Shown: piece after piece, positions 21,588-31,375 of the stretch
How the letters are laid out: each line of letters opens with the position of its first letter
Numbering within the stretch: position 1 is the stretch's first letter
NCBI GenBank assembly: GCA_963575745.1
Contig: CAUYUJ010022056.1
Location: forward strand, 38,501 to 102,500
DNA length: 64,000 bases
Reading direction: 5' to 3'
Origin: Prorocentrum cordatum
Taxonomy: Eukaryota; Sar; Dinophyceae; Prorocentrales; Prorocentraceae
Program-made: the position numbers and the translations under genes
The notes under the pieces: model-generated
What the model saw: the letters and a program-made list of their open reading frames with translations, nothing else
Told to the model about the DNA's origin: nothing
Databases searched by the model: none

Positions 21588-22685
21588 ATGGCTGCCAGCA
21601 GTGGCGGCTCTGGTGAGTCTTGCAATGGCGTCCTATGTCGCTTCAGTGCGTGCACCGCCGGGGGGAACAACCAGAGCGCCGCATGGAAAGCGTATGCTAC
21701 AGAGCCTGGAGAAACGGAATTGAGGTGGCAAATCCTTCGCTTTTTGCCGAACGTCGGGTATACCGAATCAGGGAAAAAAAGATATTGGCGTCACATTTCT
21801 GATAATTTCACCCGTTGGGAAGCATTGTTGCAGCTCGCTCAGCTAGACGCGCCGGCCAACATCGGGAGGTCCCTCAAAAGCATCCACTATCGGCAGGAGG
21901 TGGACCAGCTGGACGATGCCAATGCGGATCATTGGGTGACGTCCGCAGCCCTGCTCTGCTTGCTGGCATCGTGGGTCAATGACCGCCGCCGCCTCGACAT
22001 ACGTTCGCAGTGCCGCGCGATACTGGTGGCGTTCTTGCAGAAAACCGTTCCCGTCGAGGCGGTGTCCAACGGCCCGCTATTGGAGTTGCGGCCGAGCACT
22101 TCTTGCCAGGCGGCTTGCAGGAGGCTCCCTATTGTGGACGATCGATGCCTTTGCCTGCAACAGTTGGTTGCTAGCGCCGCCAGTGGCCCCGAGCAGGTAT
22201 CGCCACAAGCTCGCGTGGCTGATAAGTTAGTAGTGCTCCAGAAGGAGTCTGGGACGTGCGCGGCAGCCCGGCGTTGGTTTCAGGAGACTTTGCAAGCGCT
22301 GCAGCATATCGTCGACGACGCCGTGCATCTGTGGGGCGACTTCGATTGGCACAAAGGCTCCGACGCGAAGGTCGGAGGGGAAGCCAAGAGGAGGAGGCTC
22401 GATCCACACGTGAAAGTCATGGCGCTCCACACTGCTGTGGCCGACGGCTCCCAGGCCACGGGGGCTGCGTCTGCTCGCGCGCACGGCATCGAGGCTTCCG
22501 AAGGCGTGAAGATAATGAAGTCGGAGCAAGCGTGCTATCAATGTGCCTGTCACTTGTCGGCTGCCAGCTCCCAGCAGATCGCCGTTTGCGTCGACGGGGC
22601 CCGCATGGGCAAGCCCTCTCGCGAGATGCTCCTGGGGGCCCTGAGCTGCGTGGACACGGACGCCCACTTCATCTTGCCGCCGCAG
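21588..22685 (+). CDS. large gene, exon 1 (N-terminal part, unknown function)
   Basis: About 366 codons from the ATG at 21588 (MAASSGGSG) to a phase-0 exon end after LPPQ at 22685. The frame is open upstream to 21414 but that part is low-complexity, so the later ATG is preferred. The exon ends with VCVDGARMGKPSREMLLGAL and then HFILPPQ. This resembles an amplified dinoflagellate family in which a D-G-x-R-x-G segment and a PPQ segment precede a D-Q-G block (found here in exon 2). A divergent transposase or nuclease fold would be one guess; no catalytic assignment is made. The inferred donor is CAG|GCCTGA, a GC donor as often seen in dinoflagellates. No SL relic is found upstream, in keeping with an unprocessed, intron-bearing copy. 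Confidence 0.72.
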
Positions 22686-23062
22686 GCCTGAGGTTTCAAC
22701 GGCGCAGGCTGCCCAGCGGGCGGTTGCCCAGTGCACCGGCGCACCCGGCAGCGGATGCGGAGCGCGCCGGTGCACTCGGCGCCGGCTTCCGAGTGCACCA
22801 GTACACGCAGACCCCGGTTGCCGAGTGCACCAGTGCACGCCCTCGTCGGTTTCGCTAATCGACGTCTGCTTTGCCGGATACATTCATCATTTTTTACACG
22901 TCGATTAGTGACGCGCCCCCGGTGCACTCGGAACCGGAAGTCGGGGGCACCCGTGGCCCACCGGTTCACGCTTCGGACCCATCGGGGGGCATGGGGGCCG
23001 GGGCCGGGGGATCCCCGAAGGAGTTAGCAGGCATCCCGGGGCCGAGTAGACTGCGTTGCCAG
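22686..23062 (+). other. inferred intron 1 of the large gene
   Basis: Begins GCCTGA after CAG and ends TGCCAG before GGCCCC. Removing it restores the reading frame (frame of exon 1 to frame of exon 2). It contains several CGAGTGCACC/GGTGCACTCGG words in both orientations and an 11-base perfect inverted repeat (22855-22865 and 22898-22908). Confidence 0.6.
22855..22908. repeat. short inverted repeat (hairpin) in intron 1
   Basis: CTAATCGACGT at 22855-22865 and its exact reverse complement at 22898-22908, with a 32-base spacer. It could be a tiny non-autonomous element or an intron hairpin. Confidence 0.75.
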
Positions 23063-24245
23063 GGCCCCGTGAAACAAACGCTGGCGCGCGCCCAGCAGGT
23101 GCTCAAAGACTACCACGAGACTGCCGGGAAGGATGCCGCACTCCTTTCGGAGGAGAGGCGGGAGGCTCTGCAGGCCAGCCAGGCTTTGAAGCTCAAGAAG
23201 ATGTTCCAGGCAGAGCTCTCGGAGCGCGAGAGCAGGCAGCTCGACATGCTCGACACCGAGCTCGGCTACGATCAGATGCAGAGGAAGGCCAACCTGGCGT
23301 GGATGCGCGCTTTGGACAACATGCTCAGGGCAGGCTGTGGGAAGACGCTTTCCGATTTTGTCCCGAGGAGGAGGTTGGCGGCCCTCGGGCCTGGCGAGCG
23401 TAGAGAGTTCGTCAATGTTCAGATGCCGGATGGGTCCATGGAGCTCCGTTCTGTGATACAGAAGGAGGACGGAGTCCGGTGTTTCGAGCTGCCGAGAGTG
23501 GTGGTGGCGAACCGTCGCGTGCACCGTATTATGCACATCGCCTTGGACCAAGGGTCCACTGGATTGCCTTCGCTATTATGGCTCGCCCTTGGCAAGGGCT
23601 TGCGTTGCACGGTGACCTGGGACCTCTTTCATCGTCTTCACAACGACATGGCTGAGGCGCTTGCCCTTGCTGGATTGACGGTCATCCGCCTGGAATTCTA
23701 CCAGGTTCTGAAGATGCGCAAAGGCCCTTGGAATGGAGATGGGAATTGGAATGTGTTGAGGGGCGCAGCTCGGGAGATGAAGACCACTCTGAAGGCGGAC
23801 AATGCGTTGTTTGAGTTCTTGTATGAGGACTTGGTGCAGTCCCGGCCCGCGCTCCGCAACCGAGTCGATGTAGGCAGCGCGGAGCATCTTGAAGCTTCCT
23901 GGCGGTACGTCTGCGACGAGCTGCGGAGCATCGGGTGCCACAACGATGCCAAGAGAGGGCGCTGGTTCAGTTGGGAGAAGAAAGAGGTCCAGGGAGGCAG
24001 CGCAGTTTAAGTGGGTCGACCTGATGGGCCTCATGTACGTGGGTTTCAAACGGAAATGGTGGAACTTTGCGAACAACCCATTGCTCGGGGACCGCGCCCT
24101 CCTCGAGGACGCTGGCGATGAGGCCCTGCCTGGCGAAGGCGAGGCGGAGGTCGACGGGGATCTTGCAGCAGACCACGGGGGCGAGCCTGACGCTGCAGAA
24201 CATGGGCCTTCGGACGAAAAGCTCAGCATGGAGGCTGCTCGCAAG
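23063..24245 (+). CDS. large gene, exon 2 with apparent frameshift
   Basis: Reads GPVKQTLARAQQ onward. It holds HIALDQGSTG (Asp codon at 23545), then TWDLFHRLHND (Asp at 23621, His-Arg at 23630-23635), a D-Q-G / D-x-x-H-R-x-x-N-D arrangement I remember from an amplified dinoflagellate family. RWFSWEKK follows near 23,960-23,985. There the frame breaks: one frame runs to a stop at 24010, while the continuation (AAQFKWVDLMGLMYVGFKRK) lies in another frame from about 23,990. A single-base indel in the purine run near 23,978-23,990 would explain it, either an assembly error or real inactivation. The exon is taken to end at AAG|GTGCCT (24245). Function unknown. Confidence 0.68.
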
Positions 24246-24284
24246 GTGCCTGCACGTGTCAAGTGCGCCCGCAATCGCCAGCGG

Positions 24285-24500
24285 TCAGAATTACATTCGA
24301 TTCGAGAATCCACCCAGGAATTGCACCCAGTACCCAGCACCGCCAGGAATGCACCCAACACCATAAGAAAATGCACGCAGCACCTGGCGCCGCCAGAACA
24401 AGCACCCGCACCGTCAGGAAATTCGCACCGCCAGGGGTGCACCCGGCACTCGGCACGACCCGAATTCGCACCCAGGACCATTGGGAAATGCACCAGGCGC
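24285..24500 (+). repeat. diverged tandem repeat with GCACCCAG
   Basis: About six imperfect units of about 33-38 bases carrying TGCACCCAG, GCACC and CGCCAGGAA words. Inside inferred intron 2. Confidence 0.65.
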
Positions 24501-24889
24501 CATTGATGTGGCGCACCGTTTCCGTGACATCTTGAGTGGCCATTCTGGGAGTCGGCCCGGCTCGTTAGGCGCCGACTCCGTGGCGGCCCCCTTTGGCCCC
24601 TCGCGCAGTCGACGGGCCCCCCACGCACTAATTCCGCGACATTCGGTCCGGCCGTTCGATGGCACGGTTTCCGCCGGTCGGCTGTCTCATTTGTTTCGGT
24701 TTTGGAGGGCATGTGGCCGGTCAGTGTGAGGCCATCGGCCTGGTGTGATGTGTTGTTTTGTTCCGGTTCTTCTGCGTTGTCCATCGCGCTTGACCGATGA
24801 GGTCGGGCGCGAGTGCCGTTGGAGCGGCAGCGCGCAGCGAAAATGTCACGAAATGCGGTCCTCAAACGTGGTGTGGTTGAGTCGAAGCG

Positions 24890-25085
24890 ACGGGAAGGGG
24901 GAGGAGAGGGGGGGGGCGAGGGGAGGGGTGGGGCGAGCCGCGCGTCGCGCCCGGGGGGGGGGGTGCAGGAACAGGGCAGATTTCCTTCCCCGTGCGTGCC
25001 CTTTTCGCTCTCCCCCTCTCCCCCTCTCTCTCTCTTTTTTCTCTCTCCCTCTCTCTCTTTCTCCCTCTCTCGCTTTTTCCCTCCT
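24890..25085 (+). repeat. G-run and CT microsatellite
   Basis: G-rich segment at 24890-24965, then a CTCTCTC/CCCTCTCTCT tract at about 25010-25085. Low-complexity, within inferred intron 2. Confidence 0.8.
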
Positions 25086-25379
25086 GCCCCATAGCAATCA
25101 TGCCCAGAGCATGCGCGCGAGAGTTCGGCCCTGGCTCCGTGAAACTCGGCCGCCATAGCGGGGGGCGCGGGGGCCGCGTAACGGCAGCGGTGGTTTCGGA
25201 GGGGGTTGCGGAGAGAGGCCGCGGGGTTGTGTTGTGCAGCTGAGGGGCTCTGCTCGGCTCCAGGAAGCTGTCCGGGAATGTTCCGGGGAAGCCTACGGGA
25301 GGTGGGGACCTTGGACTCCGCCGCGGGCTCGGTGCGCCCAGGCGGCATGGGAGGGCCCCCAAGCGGCCTGGGAAGGGCA

Positions 25380-25812
25380 CTGGGGGGCCCTCAGAGGCAC
25401 GCCAAGTCGGCCCACAGAAGACTCTGACAGGAAACCCTTTGGTACCAGCCTCCCCTCACACGGCTCTGACTGGTAACCCTTGGGTCCTGGCCCGCCACGT
25501 GGAGGCCCCGACTGGTAACCCTTTGGTCCAGACCTCCCACCTCGAGGTTGTGCTCGTTAAACTTTTGCCCCCGACCTCCCGCCCCTGGGCTCTGACTGGT
25601 AACCCTGTGGCCCAGGCCTCCCGCCTCAGGGCTCAGACAGGAAACCCCGTGGCCCAGTTTCGTCGCCTGAACGCTCTGGCTGGTAACACTTCGGGCCATC
25701 CTTCCCGCCATAATGGTCTGACTGGTAACCTTTTTGGTCCACGCCTCCCACGTCCGGGCTCTGACTGGCAACTCCTTGGCCCGGCGCCCCCGCTTTCAGG
25801 CTCTGCCTGCCC
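25380..25812 (+). repeat. 42-bp minisatellite, ten units
   Basis: CTCTGACTGGTAACCC-type word at 25422, 25464, 25506, 25548, 25590, 25632, 25674, 25716, 25759 and about 25800: an almost exact 42-base period, while the sequence of units varies. The period is a multiple of three, so a 14-residue repeat frame is open on both strands. Since it lies inside inferred intron 2, I do not call a gene. Confidence 0.88.
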
Positions 25813-26092
25813 GCAAGGATCCATGACTGTAGGGCTCCAGGCGGGCCCCCATGGCCCCCCGAGAAATACGAGGCGCGGCCGTTGCCAAATCGGGGAAGCC
25901 AACGGAAGTATTCAGTTTTTTTGTATGGCGCACTGGGCGGCAAACCCGGTGTCGAATTTTTTTTGACATAGTTTCGGCATTCCATTGTTTTGTCTTGTGT
26001 GCGTTTGCGCATTGCATTTGTGAGGTTGTGCTCATACGTGTGAACGGCCTGCTCCAAAGGGCCGTTGTGTCGCGATCTCGGAGCCTGCACAG

Positions 26093-27454
26093 GTAGTCAC
26101 CGAGAAGAGGAAACACGTCGCCCAAATACTTCAGTTTGCAGGGCTCACGTTGGCGAACAGCTTGAAATGCAGACTCTGGCAAGGCATGGCGCACTTGCCG
26201 CAGCCCTTGGAAGACTTCGTCGGCGCGGCAGTGGTCAAAGTCAAAACGAAGCAGGGCCTGGTAGAGCTGCACCGCGAATTGACTGGCGGAGTGCTGGTCG
26301 AGGTCGCCAGGGACATTTTGCTCAAATTCGTGAGCTCCGCCTTCCACGAGGCGTGCGAGTTCAAGGACAGGGTTGCGCCAACAAAGCGTGAGAAAGATGA
26401 AGACATGTCTGTCTTGAGTTGTTTGTGGGTCTATGCATGCAGGCTGTGCGGGGAGATTCTGAAGACCCAGCAAATGTTCTGGGCTCCACCGATGTGCTTC
26501 TTACCACTTGTCGACAGCGAGCCTGATGCGGTGAACGCATGCTTGGCCTCACTCCAAAAGTCATGGGAAGCACTGCTCCGACTGGAGACAGCAGCTTGCG
26601 CAGATAAGAAGTGCAAGACGTTCGTTGACGGCCTGCTGGCGCCTCGCATGCAGTTTGTTAGGGAGGCCTTTGTTCGCCTGGCCGAGACTGGTTTCAAGTG
26701 GGTACCCGACGATCTCAGGGAATGGTTGCACGGTATGCTTGCCTCTTTCCTCTCATCTCTCTTGAACGAGCTCATGGCGAAGAAGGGCCGAGAGGTGGCA
26801 TCAAAAAACACCAGCAAGAGGATCGACCCGTGCACGCTGTACCACTCTCTATCGCTTGGAAGCCATCTGTTGGAGGACTTCGAGCGCAGTCCAGTACCCA
26901 TAACTGGCGCTGCGCGCGCGGCCAGTGCCGGCAACGTGCCCACGGGATCCTTCTTGTTGGACTGCGACGCAGATTTCTCGTTGTCCCAGGCGGACGAGGA
27001 CGCTTTCACCTCGAAGGAACCCGATTGGCCGAATGTGGGCCCAAGGTCCATCAGGCTTGGCGCCGTGGCCTGGCAACTGATGTTGTCCACCGATGGCGAC
27101 TGGCGCGGGTGCGACCTAGGTTTCCTGAACCTCCTCGTCCAGCCCGGTTCTTTGATCATAGAGGAGGGCAGTGGCCAGGCAAAGCTGGCACTTGCATCCA
27201 CTCCATTTGGTTTTGTCGCTTACCGCACTAAGATTACTCAGGCGATGTGGTTGGAATTCGCCCCAGTGGCGAAGGAGTCCTGCATGTTTGGTCGAATCGT
27301 GGACCCAAGCAAGTGGAAGGTCCTTCGGATCACGTGCAAATTGCCAGCCCGACTGGAGCTGACATCGCGTGTATCGGTTTGTTTTGGCATCAGGGGGGGA
27401 ACATTGTCAGGGCATGTCTGTCGCTTTCCAGTTCGGCGCGTGCGCATGATTTGA
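26093..27454 (+). CDS. large gene, exon 3
   Basis: Open from 26024; the first base after the inferred acceptor is 26093. It runs to an in-frame TGA at 27454, which is probably intronic read-through, so the true 3' edge is not resolved. It codes for about 450 residues, mainly helical, with no membrane segment: VVTEKRKHVAQILQF, then GMAHLPQPLEDF, a Cys-containing helical middle, and a segment ELMAKKGREVASKN followed by LYHSLSLGSHLLE. This order fits the part after the RWFSW segment in the remembered family. No catalytic motif can be named. If exon 3 were a separate gene, its first ATG would be at 26186. Confidence 0.65.
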   Translation, partial: VVTEKRKHVAQILQFAGLTLANSLKCRLWQGMAHLPQPLEDFVGAAVVKVKTKQGLVELHRELTGGVLVEVARDILLKFVSSAFHEACEFKDRVAPTKREKDEDMSVLSCLWVYACRLCGEILKTQQMFWAPPMCFLPLVDSEPDAVNACLASLQKSWEALLRLETAACADKKCKTFVDGLLAPRMQFVREAFVRLAETGFKWVPDDLREWLHGMLASFLSSLLNELMAKKGREVASKNTSKRIDPCTLYHSLSLGSHLLEDFERSPVPITGAARAASAGNVPTGSFLLDCDADFSLSQADEDAFTSKEPDWPNVGPRSIRLGAVAWQLMLSTDGDWRGCDLGFLNLLVQPGSLIIEEGSGQAKLALASTPFGFVAYRTKITQAMWLEFAPVAKESCMFGRIVDPSKWKVLRITCKLPARLELTSRVSVCFGIRGGTLSGHVCRFPVRRVRMI

Positions 27455-27518
27455 GTTTGTTTGCTCGGCGCCAAACTTTGTGGGAAGGGCGGGAAACGCA
27501 TGTCCTGTGAAATCCCAG

Positions 27519-28392
27519 CGGTCGGGCGAACCATGATATGAAGAACCCTTCCCGGATTGCCCGCCAGGCGAGCTCGGTCGCTGCGAAGCTGAAGCCTGCC
27601 GATTTGGATGGCGGGGTGCCTGCGGCCATGTGCCCGATGTTTGCGAAGGAGTCCGGGCACCTGTTGACGTATGCCGCCAGGCGGGGCTTCAAGGGTATGA
27701 CTGTGGCCCACATGTTGCGTTTGTTCGACTACCTAGACGTGGCCACCAGACCGAAACCGCGCGCCGAGGTACCTCTTCTGCACGCGTTGGTGGCGCACGT
27801 GCTACAGGAAAAAGCCACACAAGGAGTCTTGAAGGAGGCTCTGCTGCGCCGACACGAGACTGATGATCTACCAGCTCGACTACGCTCTCAGGTCTCCGAG
27901 GTTCTCGGCCCCGAGTTTGAGGAGGACGTGGAGGAGGAACTGATGGACGATAGGGACATTAAGCAGCAGTGCGAGGAGCTGAAGGCAGCGAGAGCGAGGG
28001 CGGAGGTCAAACAGAAAAAGAACATGGCCGCAGCAACAGCGATGATTCCAGCCTTCCCGCCGCCTCCCGCTCCGGCCACGGCAGGCCCAGCGGGGGGAAG
28101 GAAGAGGAAGTTTACGCCAGTGCCTGCGACGGGGCTCTCCAAGGAGGAGGGGCAAGCCCTGTTGCCTCCAGGTTGCACGTTCAGCAAGGATTTGAAGGAG
28201 AACAGGTGGAGGATGAAGTCGCCTCATCTGGTGGGCGCGCTCAGCAAGTCGTATGGCCCAGCCAGTGCTCTGGATGACTATGGTGCGATGCTCTATCTTG
28301 TGCTGAAGGCGTGGAAGGAGGAGGGCCGTGTCAATGAGGTCGAGTGCCCATTTGAATTCGAGGGAGCCGGGCACTTGCTTTCACTGCTCTAG
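27519..28392 (+). CDS. large gene, exon 4 (C-terminal domain)
   Basis: Frame open from 27511; a possible acceptor is CCCAG at 27514-27518 and the first ATG is at 27538. It encodes LTYAARRGFKGMTVAHMLRL, then a leucine-rich helical part, an acidic stretch with a coiled-coil look (DDRDIKQQCEELKAARARAE), a Pro/Ala linker with GRKRKF and a last domain with LPPGCTFSKD, KENRWRMK and GALSKSYG. It ends at TAG. The LPPG...RW...SxSxG ending is one I remember from the C terminus of the same family. The exon 3-4 junction is not resolved, so a separate gene of 284 residues remains possible. Confidence 0.62.
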
Positions 28393-29540
28393 GTACAGGG
28401 GAGCGGCAGTCACACATACTCACAAGTCAAGGACACATTTCAGTAAGTAAGTCGTTTTCGCATGCGGATCTCATGCCGCGCATATTACACATGCGTCGCA
28501 CCCACCACGCCTTCGGCATGAAAAAGCACATGCGGCACCGACACACCTGGAAATAACTCGCTGTAGTGCTCGAGTGCCATGCGTGCTGCTCCTCTGATTT
28601 CATATCCTTATGCTTGCGGTGGCAAGCGCCCCATGCAGCCTGTGATCAGGCAGGTGCTGGGCGCATATATTCGGGGTGCGCGCGCCCAGCCAGTGGCGAG
28701 GTCTTGAAAGCACGGCCTTGCGAGCTGCACGGTTGCAGGGGGCGCCGCAACCGCTGCCGCGGGGAAGAGCGTTGCGATCGACATCGCATCGAGATTATGC
28801 ACCCTCACCGCCTTCCTTTCCGACTCGTTCCTCGCTATATCTTCGCGCGCCGTCCCCGCCCTCCTGCTCCTCCCTCGTCGCGTTCCTTCCTGTAGTCGTC
28901 GTTGCAGTCCTCCTCCTCCTCCTCCTGATCCATGTTCTTGTTGACCGTCTTCCACCACGGCACCCCTGCCCTCGTAGCGGTGCCTTCCGGCGTTGTCCCT
29001 CTCATGCTCAGTGCCCGATGGGTCGCGGGGCACTGGTGCTCTGGATGTGGCCGCTCTCTGCTTGGGCATTGGCGGAGCTCCCAGCGCATGCCCCGACCTT
29101 CCCGTGGAGGGAGGGAGGGATGCATGGGGCACCACCAGGCGCCAGATCCGTTCAAAGCGGTCCTGGGACCCCTTCTGGGGGTCCAAAGTGCACCAGTTTC
29201 TCGAGCCGCGTCCAGCCGCGGCGACCTCGACGCGAACCTCGACGTGAATATGCGTTGCCCGTTGTGCGTGCGGCGCCGGCTTGACGGTGGCCTTGTGAGG
29301 TGGGGGATGCGTCGAGGACGCCGCGGGGCCCATTGCTTGATTCTATGTTCGCGGATGGGATCGGATTGGCCCTCATCCATCGTTATGTGTTGTCCGAGGC
29401 CATATGGTGCAAGCTATGGTGTCTCAGGCAATATGGTGCTCCTCGTCCTCTCTCCACGCCTCCTTTTCTCGTGCTTCTCGTCCCTCCACCCTCGTGCTCC
29501 TAGTCCTCTTTGCCCGCGACGCTCGAAACCTCCAGTGCGG
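28393..29540. other. flank and low-complexity DNA, no gene recognised
   Basis: After the stop there are CATGCGG/CCGCATG words in both orientations (28460-28545). Several overlapping open frames on both strands cover 28.6-29.5 kb, rich in Pro, Arg and Ser, without recognisable features. CTC triplets occur at 28905-28930. Confidence 0.4.
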
Positions 29541-29740
29541 GAGGGATGCGTTGAGGAAGGGAGTGATGCATGGAGGTAGGCATGGTGGGAGGGGGGATGC
29601 ATGGAGGGAGGGAGGGATGCAAAGAGGGAGGAGGAGGGATAGGTAGGAGGAGGTAGGAGGAGGTAAAAGGAGGCAAAGGGGGGCACGCGTGGTGGGAGGA
29701 GGGAGGCAGGATGAGGTAGGAGGAGGGAGGAGGGAGGGGG
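29540..29740 (+). repeat. GGGAGGGATGCATGGAGG minisatellite (first array)
   Basis: Imperfect units GGAGGGAGGGATGCATGGA, turning into GGAGGTAGGA units. Related to the larger array at 30.23-30.55 kb. Confidence 0.8.
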
Positions 29741-30224
29741 ATCACTTTTATTTTGCGCTGCAACGTGATGCGTTCCGTCATTCTGCGTCGCAGTCGTGTG
29801 AGAGCAGGTATCAGTTCTGTTTCTCTCCCTCCGTCGGCCGTGGGGTGTCAGTGCCCCGCCACTGCTCGCCTCGGAGCGCCCGTGGCTTTCGCATCATCGA
29901 AGACGCTTGTGGCGACCCGCCACCGCCCCCTGCCTCTCTGGCTACGCCTATGTGGCCAGTCGGCGGGCCTGAGTTTGGCTAAGCTGTCCGGTGCGACCAA
30001 GCGGCGTGGGCAATCCGTGGGCGCATCTTGAGGCGATGGCTTCCATTTCGCGTGCGCACCATATGTTCGGCGATCGTCGCTCGTCGTCGACTATCGATCG
30101 TCGTCATCGTCGTGGAGCTCTCGACCCCGTCCTGACGCTCACGACCCCATCGTGGAGGATGGGGGTCGCGCAGCCCGCAGCTCGAGGCCGGCCTGAAGCA
30201 TTCGACCGCGCCCTAGGGTTCTCT

Positions 30225-30555
30225 TCCCTCCCTGGATGCATGGAGGGAAGGGGGGAGGGAGTTACCGCGGGCTCGAGGAAGGGAGGCGCGGGGGAAGGCA
30301 TGGGGGAGGGATGCATGGAGGGAGGAGTGCGTGGAGGGAGGGATGCGTTGAGGGAGGGGTTCGTTGAGGGAAGGGGGCATGGAGGGAGGGATGCGCGGAG
30401 TGAGGGATGCGTGGAGGGAGCGGGGGATGCGTGGAGGGATGGGCGAATGGAGGGACGGATGAATGGAGGGAGGCATGCGCGAATGGGGGGTGCTGAGAGG
30501 GAGAGATGCATGGAATGAGGGATGCTTGGAGGGAGGGATGACTGAAGGAGGGGTG
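30225..30555 (+). repeat. GGGAGGGATGCGTGGAGG minisatellite (second array)
   Basis: About fifteen to twenty imperfect units GGAGGGAGGGATGCGTGGA, same orientation as the array at 29.54-29.74 kb. Minus-strand frames give Pro-Ser-Leu-His repeats and are not called. Confidence 0.85.
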
Positions 30556-31165
30556 CGCGCCGCGTGAAAACCGGCCCAGACGGCCCTACAGAAATTTCCC
30601 CTGTCAGCGCGTGGCTTTTCAGCCACCCAGCTGCGCGAACAGCGCCATCGGTGTCATTTTCGCTACTATCGCTTTCGTGGGAGTCGTCGTCGTCGTTGCC
30701 GTCCTCCTCGCATGTAGCGCGGTTGCGCACACCTGTATGCAACGTCTTAACAGTTGAGGGCGTATCGCTGGTTTCGCGAGGATTGCGCTCGCCGCGAGCT
30801 AACGACTGGAGGGTATGGGGCATTGTTGCACGCGGCGGCCGTTATGGGCGATCCCACATCTCCAAGTTGTGGCCACTGATGGGCGCTTCGTTTCGTTTCT
30901 AGGAAAGCAGACTCTGGGCAGCATACTGCTGGCGTCGCGAGGACCCATCCGATTCAAACGCCGATTCGCGATTACCCAATCGAGATCGCTTGGGCGAGTG
31001 TCTCAGCTACGAGCACGGGGTGCAAGGCGGCGCTCGGAGCGGCGGCCCCCGGTACATGTCACTAAAGGGTGTTTTACTAAAGGGGGTTCTATCCAGCTCC
31101 GATGTTGGACCCCCGAGAAGGCCGAAGGCCAAACAGGCCCACATCCTCGATTCTTCATCGGTTTT
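30556..31165. other. non-repetitive spacer
   Basis: Contains a TCGTCGTCGTTGCC stretch at about 30680-30700. No recognisable gene. Confidence 0.35.
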
Positions 31166-31375
31166 TGTGCCTGGGTCGACGGGCGTGACTATTGCAATGC
31201 GATGCCATGGGTAGTAATTGTACAATCGTTGGACACATTGGATACGTTGCATCAAGGCGTTCGCCAGAGCGTTGCAGTTCAGCATCCGCGGACCTGCCTC
31301 CGGCAACACGTCACCTCCGGACGTGGATTCCTCTCGCTTCGCGGGGTGCATGTCCGGAGCACGTACAGTCATGTC
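31166..31375 (+). repeat. dispersed element, copy related to 13.6 and 32.3 kb
   Basis: Shares GATACGTTGCATCAAGGCG-like sequence and a CACGTCACCTCCGGACGTGG segment with 32.36-32.48 kb, and the 45-base segment at 31326-31370 with 13665-13709. Each copy sits just before a CTTGGG block or a related array. Confidence 0.7.

Larger units (their letters stand above)
24246..26092 (+). other. inferred intron 2 of the large gene (1.85 kb)
   Basis: Donor AAG|GTGCCT, acceptor TGCACAG|GTAGTC. Joining at these sites keeps phase 0 and gives EAARK followed by VVTEKRKHVAQ. Both ends share GCCTGCAC and AGGT words. The intron holds repeats: diverged units with GCACCCAG (24290-24500), a GGGG/CTCT low-complexity stretch (24890-25085) and the 42-bp array at 25.4-25.8 kb. 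Confidence 0.6.

Noticed and set aside
23576-25348. Minus-strand open frame of 590 codons
   Set aside because: Antisense to exon 2 and to intron repeats; no motif, and it crosses unrelated sequence types.
25439-25966. Gene for a 14-residue repeat protein
   Set aside because: Both strands are open over the array, no start context or flanking domain is seen, and it falls in the inferred intron of the large gene. Kept only as a finding.
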